Assembly (NCBI GenBank): GCA_913045265.1
Contig: CAJWQX010000012.1
Location: 1-57,971 of the forward strand
Direction of reading: 5' to 3'
DNA length: 57,971 nucleotides
Source: UBA11889 sp002313255
Lineage (GTDB): Bacteria; Pseudomonadota; Gammaproteobacteria; Pseudomonadales; Azotimanducaceae
The notes below the pieces were generated by a model, which was not told the origin of the DNA, did not search any database, and worked only from the letters and a program-made list of their open reading frames with translations. The translations under genes were made by a program, and so were the position numbers. Shown here piece by piece: positions 1-8,364 of the stretch. Numbering within the stretch: position 1 is the first letter of the stretch; every line of letters starts with the position of its first letter.

Positions 1-94
1 TGCGAGAAGCACGAGGCTGGTTTTCTAATTCGGTTGGATTCTACATGGGTTCTTCTACATAAACACCGCCTTTATTCGATCGTTTTTCGCGCAA

Positions 95-949
95 TTAGCC
101 GGTCGATTTTCGAGCAATCACCACACTGGTTGCACTCTCAAGAACCAGGCCACGGACTGAATGGTACGGCCGAAATGCGTCCACCAAGGCGTCCACAATG
201 TTCGTGCGTTTTCCCTCGGGCATCTCGGCAATCATGCTTCGTAGCGCCGGGTTAATCGACATGTAGGCCTCGATTGTTTCCGGCAACGCCATGCCGGGGT
301 ACATCTCAAGCGTCTGCTCATGGTTGCTCAGCTCGACGGCAGCGAAACCGGAGCTGGAAAGAATGTCGCAAACGTAATCAGATTCCTGGAACGCGAATGG
401 ACCCGGACCCCCTTCCGGCGCGGGCGGGGGCATCTCAACGAGTGAACTCAACGTGTGTGCCGCCAGCGACTGCCAAGGATTCTTAGCCGGTGACTGCCAA
501 CAAACAAAGGCCAAACGCCCACCCGATACGAGTGACGTAAAAACATTGGTGAACGCGTCAATGGGTTTATCAAAAAACATCACCCCGAAGCGCGAAAACG
601 CGGCATCAAAACACTCCGTTTCCAAAGCGTGATCCTGTATATCGACATTCTGGAACGTGACATTCGCGAGCTCCGCGTCCTTTGCTCTTTGTTGCGCTAA
701 TGTCAGCATCGGTTTAGAAATATCAGCACCCGACACCGATCCAGCTGTCCCCACGCGGTCGGCGATAGCGAGCGTGGTGGCCCCAGTTCCACAACCAATG
801 TCGAGAATATTTTCACCCGCGACAGGATCTAGTTTATTCAGCGCGCGCGCGCCGAGGGGGCCTAACATATGATCCATAGAGGCTTGGTGTTCGACCCAGT
901 TATCCCCGCCTTTACCCGACCAAAATTCACGTTGTTTTTCGTTCGCCAT
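95..949 (-). CDS. Class I SAM-dependent methyltransferase
   Basis: A 284-residue protein with the Rossmann-type methyltransferase glycine motif I, ILDIGCGTG, at about residues 48-56, followed by an acidic residue near GADIS that would hold the SAM ribose. The later SRFGVMFFDKP segment resembles the post-motif region of UbiE/arsenite-type methyltransferases. The substrate cannot be told from sequence. I chose the ATG at 949 because AAGGG lies five bases upstream; a GTG at 955 is possible but sits too close to that ribosome-binding site. It stands alone, divergent from the gene at 1268, with no pathway partner nearby. Family confidence is high; specific function is unknown. Confidence 0.85.
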   Translation of the reverse strand: MANEKQREFWSGKGGDNWVEHQASMDHMLGPLGARALNKLDPVAGENILDIGCGTGATTLAIADRVGTAGSVSGADISKPMLTLAQQRAKDAELANVTFQNVDIQDHALETECFDAAFSRFGVMFFDKPIDAFTNVFTSLVSGGRLAFVCWQSPAKNPWQSLAAHTLSSLVEMPPPAPEGGPGPFAFQESDYVCDILSSSGFAAVELSNHEQTLEMYPGMALPETIEAYMSINPALRSMIAEMPEGKRTNIVDALVDAFRPYHSVRGLVLESATSVVIARKSTG

Positions 950-1267
950 CGTCACCCTTCCCCAAAAAAAACCAGAAAAAAGATGGGGCCAACCATAATC
1001 TAAAGAGGTCGTCGAAACGAATCAGCAGCATGTCGGTAGCCGCTTCATCTTGCTCCCCAACTGCGACCACACAAACCGCAATCGGAAAACGGATTGCGAA
1101 GGCAACGTTCAACGGGCTGCTCGCGCAAAAGTGAAGCGCGACACCAACGTATGGACAGAAGACGGTTTTACCCCACCTTTTTACCGTGGACAAAAATCGG
1201 TCGTCATTGGAACTTTACTTCTGCACGTTGTAGCGTCTTAGTTACAAAATTGGTTAAGGAAAAGTCC
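950..1267. other. Intergenic region between divergent genes
   Basis: About 318 bases with no convincing gene. Open frames here have no recognisable protein character. The stretch next to the methyltransferase start is T-rich on the minus strand (two T runs between CCCC and GGGG) and should hold the methyltransferase leader. The other end should hold the promoter of the gene at 1268, but no clear -35/-10 pair stands out. Confidence 0.5.
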
Positions 1268-1687
1268 ATGACGGCCATGTCGCGAGACGAGAGAGAAGCC
1301 TTTCTAGCCGACCTGCACGTTGGCGTGTTGGCGATAAACGATTCCGGTCACGGTCCCCTAACAATTCCGATTTGGTATGACTACCGAGCTGGCGGTGAAC
1401 TATGGTTCCTTACCGGTCCCGATTCGCGTAAAGGCAAGCTGCTCGATGTTGGGGTTCGGGCGAGTCTCGTTGCACAAACTGAGAACCCGCCGTACAAATA
1501 CGTCAGCGTAGAAGGTCCCATTAGCGCCATAGAACCAAGCAGCAAAAGCGAGTTACTGCCAATGGCCGTCCGTTACCTCGGGTCCGAGGCAGGCGAGCAA
1601 TACGCTGAATCGAATACAGGCGGGGGCGGCGTTGTCGTCCGAATGACCCCCGAACGATGGCTCACGGTCGATTACGCTAAATCCTGA
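1268..1687 (+). CDS. Pyridoxamine 5'-phosphate oxidase-fold protein
   Basis: A 139-residue protein of the split-barrel flavin/F420-binding superfamily. The N-terminus (MSRDEREAFLADLHVGVLAI) and the strands IPIWYDY, ELWFLTG and KYVSVEGPI are typical of small PNPOx-like proteins, which bind FMN, F420 or haem as dimers; the cofactor and substrate here are unknown. The start is placed at the ATG at 1268, preceded by AAGGA, rather than at upstream in-frame codons whose translation (Arg/Trp-rich) looks non-coding. A second ATG lies three codons later. Monocistronic as far as can be seen. Confidence 0.8.
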   Translation: MTAMSRDEREAFLADLHVGVLAINDSGHGPLTIPIWYDYRAGGELWFLTGPDSRKGKLLDVGVRASLVAQTENPPYKYVSVEGPISAIEPSSKSELLPMAVRYLGSEAGEQYAESNTGGGGVVVRMTPERWLTVDYAKS

Positions 1688-1792
1688 CGTACGAGACAAT
1701 TGAAGACTCTGGTGACGACCCACCTTTTATCGGCAGGTGACACCATTCGATAAGCTCCTTCTCTTCCCGTGAGCGGCGCTTGCTGGTCACTG

Positions 1793-1842
1793 TCGATGTA
1801 GCTTCCCTGGAGTCATTTAGCCCGCTCGACTCGCTACATCGA
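1793..1842. repeat. Nested inverted repeat, candidate RNA hairpin
   Basis: A perfect 10-base inverted repeat (TCGATGTAGC at 1793-1802, GCTACATCGA at 1833-1842) encloses a second, directly stacked 5-base pair of arms (GAGTC at 1810-1814, GACTC at 1828-1832). As RNA this forms a 15-bp stem with a seven-base bulge on one side and a 13-base loop. It lies 105 bases downstream of the PNPOx-like gene and 111 bases before the SDR gene. There is no following U tract, so it is not a standard intrinsic terminator. Confidence 0.5.
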
Positions 1843-1953
1843 TTCGCACTTCGAACTCGCATCTGCTCAACCTTAACAATCCAACCATACCGAAGTCGCT
1901 GGAACAATTTTCGCTAGACGCGTTAGCCTTGTGAAAAAATACAGGCGCAAAAT

Positions 1954-2781
1954 ATGAGTAAACGACTTGCGAACAAGGTCGCCTGGGTTACCGGGTCGTC
2001 CCGCGGGATTGGTCGCGCGGTCGCCGCCCATCTCGCCGATCTGGGTGCAGACGTAGCAATTCACGGTACAACGCCAACGTCGACGCGCGCGTTCAATGAA
2101 GCTGAATCACTGGACGCGGTCGCGGAACAGATCGCCAACGAAACCAGTGCCAACGTGTTTGTCGTACATGGTGACCTTACCGATCCCGCCATCGTCAAGA
2201 ATCACGTCGACGCAATCAGAGACCGTTTTGGCCACATTGATATTCTTGTCAATAATGCGGGTGGTGATATCGGTGTACAAGGCGTGACCGGCGAGAAAGC
2301 CGGCAAACCCGTTGCCAATGACGCGATTAACGTGTCGCTTGAGGATATTCGTACGGTTCTCGACAGAAACCTGATGACGTGCATCTTGCCGTGTCGCGAA
2401 ATCGCACCCGAAATGGTCGATCGTAAGCAAGGTTGGATCGTCAACATCGGCAGCATCGCCGGGTTGTCAGGACACGCGCGTGAAGTTGTGTACGGTGTCT
2501 CCAAAGCGGCCGTGCACGAGTACACGCGTTGCTTAGCGGCTCAACTGCGACCCGATAACGTCTACGTCAACGCCATCGCGCCGGGAGAAATTATTACCGC
2601 ACGCTTTGTCGCTAGCCGTCCCACCAATGAGGACCGGAAAGTCCACGACGGTGCGTTGACGCGATACGGATGGCCAGACGAAATCGCAAAGACCGTCGAA
2701 TTTTTTGTGACGAACGATTCGTCCTACATCACTGGACAAATCTTGCGAGTCGACGGCGGCGCACAGTTATTTCCGTCATGA
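1954..2781 (+). CDS. SDR-family NAD(P)-dependent oxidoreductase
   Basis: A 275-residue classical short-chain dehydrogenase. The dinucleotide-binding motif TGSSRGIG is at residues 13-20, NNAGG follows the fourth strand, and the catalytic YGVSK has Tyr180 and Lys184; IGSIAG precedes it with the usual serine. The C-terminal ITGQILRVDGG is typical of the FabG-like group. There is an insertion of about 15 residues after NNAGG compared with FabG. The stop codon overlaps the start of the next gene (ATGA), so the two are probably translated together, which ties this enzyme to a CoA-thioester pathway. The substrate is unknown. Confidence 0.9.
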   Translation: MSKRLANKVAWVTGSSRGIGRAVAAHLADLGADVAIHGTTPTSTRAFNEAESLDAVAEQIANETSANVFVVHGDLTDPAIVKNHVDAIRDRFGHIDILVNNAGGDIGVQGVTGEKAGKPVANDAINVSLEDIRTVLDRNLMTCILPCREIAPEMVDRKQGWIVNIGSIAGLSGHAREVVYGVSKAAVHEYTRCLAAQLRPDNVYVNAIAPGEIITARFVASRPTNEDRKVHDGALTRYGWPDEIAKTVEFFVTNDSSYITGQILRVDGGAQLFPS

Positions 2782-5168
2782 GCGCGCCGTTTCTTGGACT
2801 TCGTGTTGTCGACTTATCCGACCGTTTCTCGGGGGCATTTGCCGCTCGGCTATTCGGCGACTTCGGTGCCGAGGTCATCCTCGCGGAACCATCCGAAGGC
2901 CATGTACTTCGACGCGAGCCCCCATTTCTGGACGGAGTCGCTAGCGAAGAACGCAGCGTTGTGCACGCCTACGTGAACTGGAACAAGCGCTCAATCGTGA
3001 TCAAACATGAGAACGAACTCGAAGGACTCATAAGTTCAGCCGACGTCGTGATCACGACCTCGGATGGTCCACCTCGACCCGCGTTACTCCAACTCCGGAA
3101 CGACGCCGTCCACGTCTGCATTACGGCACATGGCTTAGAGGATTCGCTCACCGGTCGCCCAGGCAATACGCTGACCCATAGCGCGCGCGTTGGTTGGTCT
3201 TTCATCAACGGGTACCGGGACGAACCCCCACTCTCCATGCCCAGACACCAGGGCGGTGTGGTCGGCGGTGTGACCGGTTTTATTACTGCTGCCGCAGCAC
3301 TGCGACGTCGGGACCAAGGACCCAGCGAGCATATTGATGTCAGCGAACTCGAAGCCTTCGCACTTACGGTTCACCCTTGGGGTGTGGCCGCGGTGTATCA
3401 CGACACAGGCGGCACGCCAGGGCCGAGCGGGGGTCGTCGCCGAGGTGATCCCGGACCACTCTGGGACCTAGCAGATGGCCGCATGAACTTTGGTCTCGCC
3501 GACTTCCACAATTGGACTGAGGCAATGGACGCACTCAACTTACCCGAGCTTGGTCGCCGCCAAGAACTGATTCCGGATATTGGTCGACACTCCCAAAACA
3601 TGCGCGAAGTAGTCATCGGCATGGCGGAAACGCTTCCCAAATTGGAGCGTTGGAATATTTTTCACCAACTCGCGAAGCTTCGCTGCGTTATCGGAGTCGT
3701 GCAAGATTTCGATGACATCGGCAGCGACATACAAGTCGCTGAGCGAGATTTTCTTGTCGAAACCGCCATCGATGGCCAATCGGTCCGCGCTGCCGGTGCT
3801 CCTGCGAAGTTGTCGCCGTCGCCCTGGCAACTATACAAGCCGGCCCCCAGGCTCGACGAAGATCGTGTGGCTGTCGTAAAACCGCGCGCCGCTCCATCGC
3901 GACAATCAACGCCACCCCCCAACAACCTGAACGAAGGCCCTTTAAACGGTGTTCGGGTTTTGAGTTTTGGCCAGGCTTGGTCGGGCACTTTCGGTACCGA
4001 ACTTCTAGCGCTTCTCGGAGCCGACGTTGTGCAGATCGGATCGTTACACCGACCCGATGTCTTTCGACGGATCAGCCAGCAGGTGCCTAAAGGTGTTGTC
4101 GACGCGAATCGTCCACAACATCCCTTGAACACCCAGGGTCATTATAATTCCGTCAACTTACACAAGCGTGAGGTCACGCTTGATCTTCGTCACGAGCGAG
4201 GCCAGGAACTGTTCTGGCAACTGTTGCCTAAGTTCGACATTCTTGCCGATAACTTCCGACCAACCGTGATGCCGTCTTGGGGCATCTCGCTCGAGAAACT
4301 ACACGAAATAAGGCCAGGGATGATTTGGGCTTCAGTCTCGGGATACGGCGAAACCGGCCCGTACTGGGATTACCCTGCAAATGGGGCAACCACCGAGCCG
4401 ATGGCAGGTCTATCGTCTATCCACGGATACGAAGGCGATCGCGGCATGAATACCGGTGGACTCTACCCGGACCCTATTGGCGGATATTTTGTCGTCGCTA
4501 CCATTATGGCGGCATTGGCGCATCGTGATCGGACCGGCGAAGCGCAACGCGTAGATCTCTCAATGATGGAAGCAGTCACCGCCGTTTGTGGGGACGCATT
4601 GCTAGAATACGACGCTACCGGCTCGCTGCCGGGTCCGGGTGGTAACCACCACCCTCGAATAGCACCGCACAACAACTACGAGGCCGCGGACGGCGAGTGG
4701 CTCGCTCTAGCCGCTGAAACCGACGGTTCTTGGGAGCGCCTCGCGGAGCTGATTGGTGTTAGCAACAAAAAATTTGCAACGTTGACACTACGGAAAACCA
4801 ACGAAGCGCAACTCGATGAAACCATCGCTTCCTGGTGTAAAAACCAGAACGTCTACGAGTTAGAAGAGCTACTCAGCAAGATCGGTATTGCGGCAGCGCG
4901 CGTTGTTCCTTTATATGAACTCTACAGTCGCCCGGATCCCCACTTCCAAGCATCCGGGTTTATCCGTGGCATTGAGCATCCCGAGGCTGGCAAGACGTGG
5001 TTACCCGGTAGACCCTGGCGCTTTTCTGCCGCGAAATCCTGTCCCATTCGACCTGCCCCTTGCGTTGGCCAGCATAGCTACGAGGTGCTTACTGGGGAAT
5101 TGGGACTAAGCGATCGCGAATACCAGGAGCTCGTGGATAATGGAATCACAGGCACCTTAGACGATTGA
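2778..5168 (+). CDS. Double-domain family III CoA-transferase (CaiB/BaiF), fused
   Basis: A 796-residue protein made of two family III CoA-transferase domains in one frame. The first (about 1-370) begins FLGLRVVDLS; a Pro/Ser-rich linker follows; the second begins at about residue 387 with GPLNGVRVLS. Family members transfer CoA between acids through an aspartyl intermediate. The second half keeps this residue (Asp565, in YPDPIGG). Aligning the two halves back from their shared AAL...R...V/IDxSxxEA block puts Gly160 (QGGVVGG) at that place in the first half, so the N-terminal domain looks non-catalytic. The ATG at 2778 overlaps the SDR stop. Heterodimeric family III enzymes exist; this may be a covalent version. 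Substrate unknown. Confidence 0.88.
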   Translation: MSAPFLGLRVVDLSDRFSGAFAARLFGDFGAEVILAEPSEGHVLRREPPFLDGVASEERSVVHAYVNWNKRSIVIKHENELEGLISSADVVITTSDGPPRPALLQLRNDAVHVCITAHGLEDSLTGRPGNTLTHSARVGWSFINGYRDEPPLSMPRHQGGVVGGVTGFITAAAALRRRDQGPSEHIDVSELEAFALTVHPWGVAAVYHDTGGTPGPSGGRRRGDPGPLWDLADGRMNFGLADFHNWTEAMDALNLPELGRRQELIPDIGRHSQNMREVVIGMAETLPKLERWNIFHQLAKLRCVIGVVQDFDDIGSDIQVAERDFLVETAIDGQSVRAAGAPAKLSPSPWQLYKPAPRLDEDRVAVVKPRAAPSRQSTPPPNNLNEGPLNGVRVLSFGQAWSGTFGTELLALLGADVVQIGSLHRPDVFRRISQQVPKGVVDANRPQHPLNTQGHYNSVNLHKREVTLDLRHERGQELFWQLLPKFDILADNFRPTVMPSWGISLEKLHEIRPGMIWASVSGYGETGPYWDYPANGATTEPMAGLSSIHGYEGDRGMNTGGLYPDPIGGYFVVATIMAALAHRDRTGEAQRVDLSMMEAVTAVCGDALLEYDATGSLPGPGGNHHPRIAPHNNYEAADGEWLALAAETDGSWERLAELIGVSNKKFATLTLRKTNEAQLDETIASWCKNQNVYELEELLSKIGIAAARVVPLYELYSRPDPHFQASGFIRGIEHPEAGKTWLPGRPWRFSAAKSCPIRPAPCVGQHSYEVLTGELGLSDREYQELVDNGITGTLDD

Positions 5169-5205
5169 ACGAAGTGGATCGCCGACGCAAACTCTTCAAC
5201 GTCAA

Positions 5206-5586
5206 TTATCGGTAAACCTCCTCCGACCCATATTTGATCTCAAGGGCGATGCGCTCAGTTTTTTTTAATTTACGCACCACAAGCCCATACGACCGATCGA
5301 TCATGCGCTCAATTTCCCCTGTCGGTATCGAGCCGTCGAGAGTCACAGTGTTCCAATGCGCTTTATTCATGTGATAGCCAGGTCGCACCCCGTCGAAGAC
5401 ATCTCGAAGCACCATCGCCTCTTCCGGGTCACATTTGAGATTAATGTATGCGGTATGGTCCCGGTAACTGAGTGTCCCGAACATCTTTTTCCTGATTTTG
5501 AAGACGTGTATGTCGAACCGGAAGGGGAAATCTTCGATCGCTTCAGGACGGGACAAAAAATACTTTCTGGCTTCTTCACCGTTCAT
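5206..5586 (-). CDS. MmcQ/YjbR-family protein
   Basis: A 126-residue CyaY-fold protein of the MmcQ/YjbR family, often described as DNA-binding-like but without an established function. The recognisable pattern is the start (MNGEEARKYFLSRP, then EDFPF), the central FGTLSYR and NLKCDPEEA, the PGYHMNKAHWNTV segment and a C-terminal SYGLVVRKL. I chose the ATG at 5586 because it matches the usual family start and has GGGAAAG upstream; an in-frame ATG at 5640 would add 18 residues. Convergent with the CoA-transferase gene. Confidence 0.8.
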   Translation of the reverse strand: MNGEEARKYFLSRPEAIEDFPFRFDIHVFKIRKKMFGTLSYRDHTAYINLKCDPEEAMVLRDVFDGVRPGYHMNKAHWNTVTLDGSIPTGEIERMIDRSYGLVVRKLKKTERIALEIKYGSEEVYR

Positions 5587-5741
5587 CGTCTTTCCCGACC
5601 AAACGCGAATTGTGTCGCGGATCTCGAAAGTCGTGTCCATGCAGACAACTTAGTCCAACTTTTACCGCTTCGTCATCTCAGCTTAGCCCAAGCAGTTGTA
5701 CTGGAGACGAACCGCGGGCGATCTGTTTATCCATCTCAAAT

Positions 5742-6099
5742 TGGTGGAGGCGGCGGGAATCGAACCCGCGTCCGTCAGCACTCCGTCATTAGCTCTACAT
5801 GTTTAGTTACGTTTATTGATTTAACTCACTGACGGCCCAACGAACAGGGCGTCGACAAGCGATCCTCTATAGTTTTAGCAACAAACGTCGAGGCGACGGC
5901 CGTCGCGATCCTGTAAAACGTGCCCCCGGCCGCCCGTTACAGGCACCAAGTGACCAGGGTTAGCAGGTATTTTAGGCTGCTAGTGCGTAGTTATCTTCGT
6001 TAGCAACTACAAAAGTTGCAGCGATTGATTTACGAGAGTCACTACCCTCTCGACATGCACCTTTGATTTCGTTACCGCCGTCGAAGCCAAGTCGCCCCC
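5742..6099 (-). ncRNA. ssrA: Transfer-messenger RNA (tmRNA)
   Basis: The 5' end (GGGGGCGACTTGGCTTCGAC, from 6099) and 3' end (TTCGAATCCCG T-arm, then CGCCTCCACCA ending at 5742) pair as a seven-base acceptor stem with encoded CCA. The tag frame runs from the GCT resume codon at 6004-6002 to TAA at 5974-5972 and encodes ANEDNYALAA, a slight variant of the E. coli tag ANDENYALAA. The RNA rescues stalled ribosomes with SmpB and marks the nascent chain for proteolysis. The 358-base length is normal for a one-piece tmRNA. smpB is not in the window. Confidence 0.97.
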
Positions 6100-6391
6100 A
6101 ATGCGCGGTTTCTAGAGCACCTCTAAAAAGGGGCGCAATCTTACCAGCACAGCAAGCTGAGCGCAGTTGCTAAAGCAGCTCCGACGATGAGTTGTTTACT
6201 CGAGGTCTTAAACGAGCACGGTAGAGCGGAATTCAACCCCATTTCGTGCGGGAACCGCCCATCAAACATCCCGGGCACGAATGCGTGGGACAAATATACA
6301 GTATGCCCTCGGATGACGGCGAAACTGGCGCTAGCACGGTATTTTCTGGTAAAAACGCCTTCGCTTCTCGTTAGGGATTCCAAAACTCACA
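6100..6391. other. Intergenic region upstream of ssrA
   Basis: Roughly 290 bases between divergent ssrA and the small gene at 6392, with no convincing gene. On the minus strand a TTGCGC and TAGAAA pair, 18 bases apart and ending about ten bases before the mature tmRNA 5' end, could be the ssrA promoter, but the match is weak. An 80-codon minus-strand frame at 6141-6383 has no family resemblance and is left out. Confidence 0.4.
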
Positions 6392-6667
6392 GTGAACGAA
6401 ACCCTTCGTTTAACAAAGGCCATCTATGGCGCCATTTGCCGCGTTGTTGCTGATGGAAACGATTCTCTTCGTCCCGGAGATATCGTCGCGTATATGCGCG
6501 ACGAGGACAGACCTCTAGATTCCTGGGAAGTTCGTGGTCAGTTTTCTCGACTAGAGAATCTCGGGTTGCTAAAGATCGACGCAGCCACCGCCGTATGGCA
6601 ACTTGTCGACGGTGTAGATTTTGACGCGGCCACCACGCAATCAAATAACAGCACACATTCGTCATGA
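6392..6667 (+). CDS. Small uncharacterised protein, winged-helix-like
   Basis: A 91-residue protein that I do not recognise. The middle (RPGDIVAYMRDEDRPLDSWEVRGQFSRLENLGLLKI) has the rhythm of a small winged-helix domain: a helix, a second helix ending in a run up to a hydrophobic wing with WQLVDG. The C-terminus is a low-complexity Asn/Ser/Thr tail. It starts with GTG at 6392 and its TGA overlaps the ATG of xseB, so it is probably co-translated with xseB and ispA. That coupling, more than homology, is the argument that it is a real gene. A DNA-binding role is inference only. Confidence 0.6.
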   Translation: MNETLRLTKAIYGAICRVVADGNDSLRPGDIVAYMRDEDRPLDSWEVRGQFSRLENLGLLKIDAATAVWQLVDGVDFDAATTQSNNSTHSS

Positions 6668-6915
6668 ACGGAAAAAAAGTGTCCGACGAAGATCCTGATT
6701 TCGAATCCGCACTGGCCGAGCTCGAAGCTCTCGTGGCGAATATGGAAACCGGTGAATTTACGCTTGAGGAATCCCTCGTCGCGTTTGAGCGCGGTGTTGA
6801 ACTTACGCGTCAGTGCCGGAACGCCCTTGAACATGCCGAACTCCGGATACGCGCTCTGATGCCCGATGGTAGCGAAGTACCGATCGACGACGTCGATACG
6901 GACACAGACGGGTGA
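6664..6915 (+). CDS. xseB: Exodeoxyribonuclease VII small subunit
   Basis: An 83-residue protein with the typical XseB pattern: FESALAELEALVANMETGEFTLEESLVAFERGVELTRQCRNALEHAELRI. It binds XseA to form exonuclease VII, which degrades single-stranded DNA to oligonucleotides in repair. Usual length for the family. It overlaps the preceding small gene by four bases (ATGA) and the following ispA by four bases (GTGA), so the three form one tightly coupled operon. xseA is not in the window. Confidence 0.95.
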   Translation: MNGKKVSDEDPDFESALAELEALVANMETGEFTLEESLVAFERGVELTRQCRNALEHAELRIRALMPDGSEVPIDDVDTDTDG

Positions 6916-7793
6916 TCCCAGTACTCAGCGATGACATCAATGCAATAGAGGATTTTCTTCAGCAGGCTCTTCCGTACGAGCCGTCAATTGCACCCCATTT
7001 GCTTGAGGCGATGCGTTATGTCGTCGGCGGTGAAGGTAAACGACTCCGCCCAGCACTAGTGGTCGCGACGGCAACCAGTCTCGGCGCATATCGTGAAATT
7101 GCCCTCGCGCCTGCCGCGGCCGTTGAATTTCTGCATTCGTATTCTCTGGTCCATGACGACCTCCCGGCCATGGATGACGATGCACTCCGCCGCGGTCGTC
7201 CTACTTGCCACCTCGCCTTCGATGAGGCAACCGCGATCCTTGTGGGCGATGCGTTACAGGCTCTTGCATTTGAACTCATTGCGTCGGCCCCACAACTTGG
7301 CGAAGTGTCTCGATTGCAAATGACAGCCTTGCTAGCCGACGCGGCGGGTTGGCGAAATATGGTCGCCGGACAGGCCTTGGATATCAAAGAGACTGGGAAA
7401 CAGGACCTGGATATCGGAACATTAAATGGCCTGCATGCCGCGAAGACCGGCGCTCTATTCCGAACATCGGTTCAATTCGGATGTATTGCGGCGGGTCACG
7501 GGGACGACGATAGTTTTGTCTCGCTCAGTCGTTTCGGGGACAGCATCGGACTCGCTTACCAAATCACCGACGACATTCTCGACGTCGTTGGAACAACTGA
7601 TTCGTTGGGAAAGCCAGCGGGTTCAGATGCCCGACAAAAAAAGACCACGTACCCTGCGCTCATTGGCCTCGATGAATCGCGTCAAGCCGCATACCACCTC
7701 TACGAAGAATCGATGGACACGTTGAGTCGCCTCAAGCTCGCCGAGTCCCCACTAGCGTCGTTGGTAGAAAAAATTATCGCTCGATCACGTTGA
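6912..7793 (+). CDS. ispA: Polyprenyl synthase, farnesyl diphosphate synthase
   Basis: A 293-residue trans-prenyltransferase that condenses isopentenyl diphosphate with dimethylallyl and geranyl diphosphate to make farnesyl diphosphate, the precursor of undecaprenyl phosphate and quinone tails. The first aspartate-rich motif is DDLPAMDDD (residues 82-90) and the second is DDILD (220-224); GKRLRPAL and YSLVHDDL are also conserved. It starts with GTG overlapping xseB. xseB-ispA is a standard pairing, but dxs, which usually follows, is missing and the next gene converges. Confidence 0.95.
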   Translation: MIPVLSDDINAIEDFLQQALPYEPSIAPHLLEAMRYVVGGEGKRLRPALVVATATSLGAYREIALAPAAAVEFLHSYSLVHDDLPAMDDDALRRGRPTCHLAFDEATAILVGDALQALAFELIASAPQLGEVSRLQMTALLADAAGWRNMVAGQALDIKETGKQDLDIGTLNGLHAAKTGALFRTSVQFGCIAAGHGDDDSFVSLSRFGDSIGLAYQITDDILDVVGTTDSLGKPAGSDARQKKTTYPALIGLDESRQAAYHLYEESMDTLSRLKLAESPLASLVEKIIARSR

Positions 7794-7815
7794 TCGACAT
7801 TGCGCTACGTTTTTT
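7781..7815 (+). terminator. Possible terminator at the end of ispA
   Basis: A perfect seven-base inverted repeat (TCGATCA, three-base loop, TGATCGA) spans the ispA stop codon and is followed 12 bases later by six T residues at 7810-7815. The stem is short and the gap to the T run is longer than in a standard intrinsic terminator, so this is tentative. It lies between convergent ispA and pgpA, where a terminator would be expected. Confidence 0.3.
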
Positions 7816-7839
7816 CGTCTCGCGAAAGTTCCACACTAA

Positions 7840-8364
7840 CTAGGCAAAAACACGAACAACAACGTGGACTACGACACAGGTTGCTATTCCTGCTATTACG
7901 TCATCGAGCAGTATTCCGAGAGGTCCACGAACCGACCGATCTGCCCACGACACAGGCCACGGCTTGGCAATGTCAAGAAATCGAAATAACAGAAAAGCCA
8001 AGCAAACAACCCATAACGATCTCGGAACCAATAACAACGCAATCCACTGGCCGACAATCTCATCAATGACAATTGCTGGTTCGTCCTCAACGTTGTACGC
8101 GCGACAGGTTTGCCGGATAACGAGCCACGCAAAGCCAATCGCGAGACCAACCACTAGAATCGATACCGCTGGCCCCAGCTCGTGAAAAACGACCCACCAT
8201 AGACCGATACCGAGGAGAGAGCCCCAGGTCCCCGGTACCCTGGGCAGAAACCCCACCCCAAATCCCGTAGAAAGCAAGACCCAAGGATCCTTCAGTAGTT
8301 TGGCTGTGAAGCCGTTAGAAATGGCTATAACCCCTAGATAAATCGGCAAATCCAACCACGCCAC
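7840..8364 (-). CDS. pgpA: Phosphatidylglycerophosphatase A
   Basis: A 174-residue inner-membrane phosphatase that converts phosphatidylglycerophosphate to phosphatidylglycerol. PgpA hallmarks are GFGVGFLPRVPGTWGSL near the N-terminus, the acidic stretch IVIDEIVGQWIAL, and the RFLDIAKPWPVSWADR and DDVIAGI segments; several hydrophobic helices surround them. The ATG at 8364 overlaps thiL by 50 bases; no downstream start codon would keep the conserved N-terminus, so I keep it. Last gene of the glyA-nrdR-ribD-nusB-thiL-pgpA run. Confidence 0.93.
   Translation of the reverse strand: MAWLDLPIYLGVIAISNGFTAKLLKDPWVLLSTGFGVGFLPRVPGTWGSLLGIGLWWVVFHELGPAVSILVVGLAIGFAWLVIRQTCRAYNVEDEPAIVIDEIVGQWIALLLVPRSLWVVCLAFLLFRFLDIAKPWPVSWADRSVRGPLGILLDDVIAGIATCVVVHVVVRVFA

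Noticed and set aside
950..975. Hairpin hiding the methyltransferase ribosome-binding site
   Set aside because: CCCCA and TGGGG could pair around T-rich sequence, but the five-base stem with a long loop is too weak to claim.
927..1193. 88-codon minus-strand open frame with hydrophobic end
   Set aside because: It overlaps the methyltransferase start and its leader, has no family resemblance, and the composition looks like translated non-coding DNA.
2670..2777. Extended N-terminus of the CoA-transferase inside the SDR gene
   Set aside because: The 36 extra residues are the SDR gene read in another frame; the ATG at 2778 begins the family-like sequence.
6141..6383. 80-codon minus-strand open frame upstream of ssrA
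   Set aside because: A weak hydrophobic C-terminus but no recognisable domain and no neighbour logic; more likely ssrA upstream sequence.
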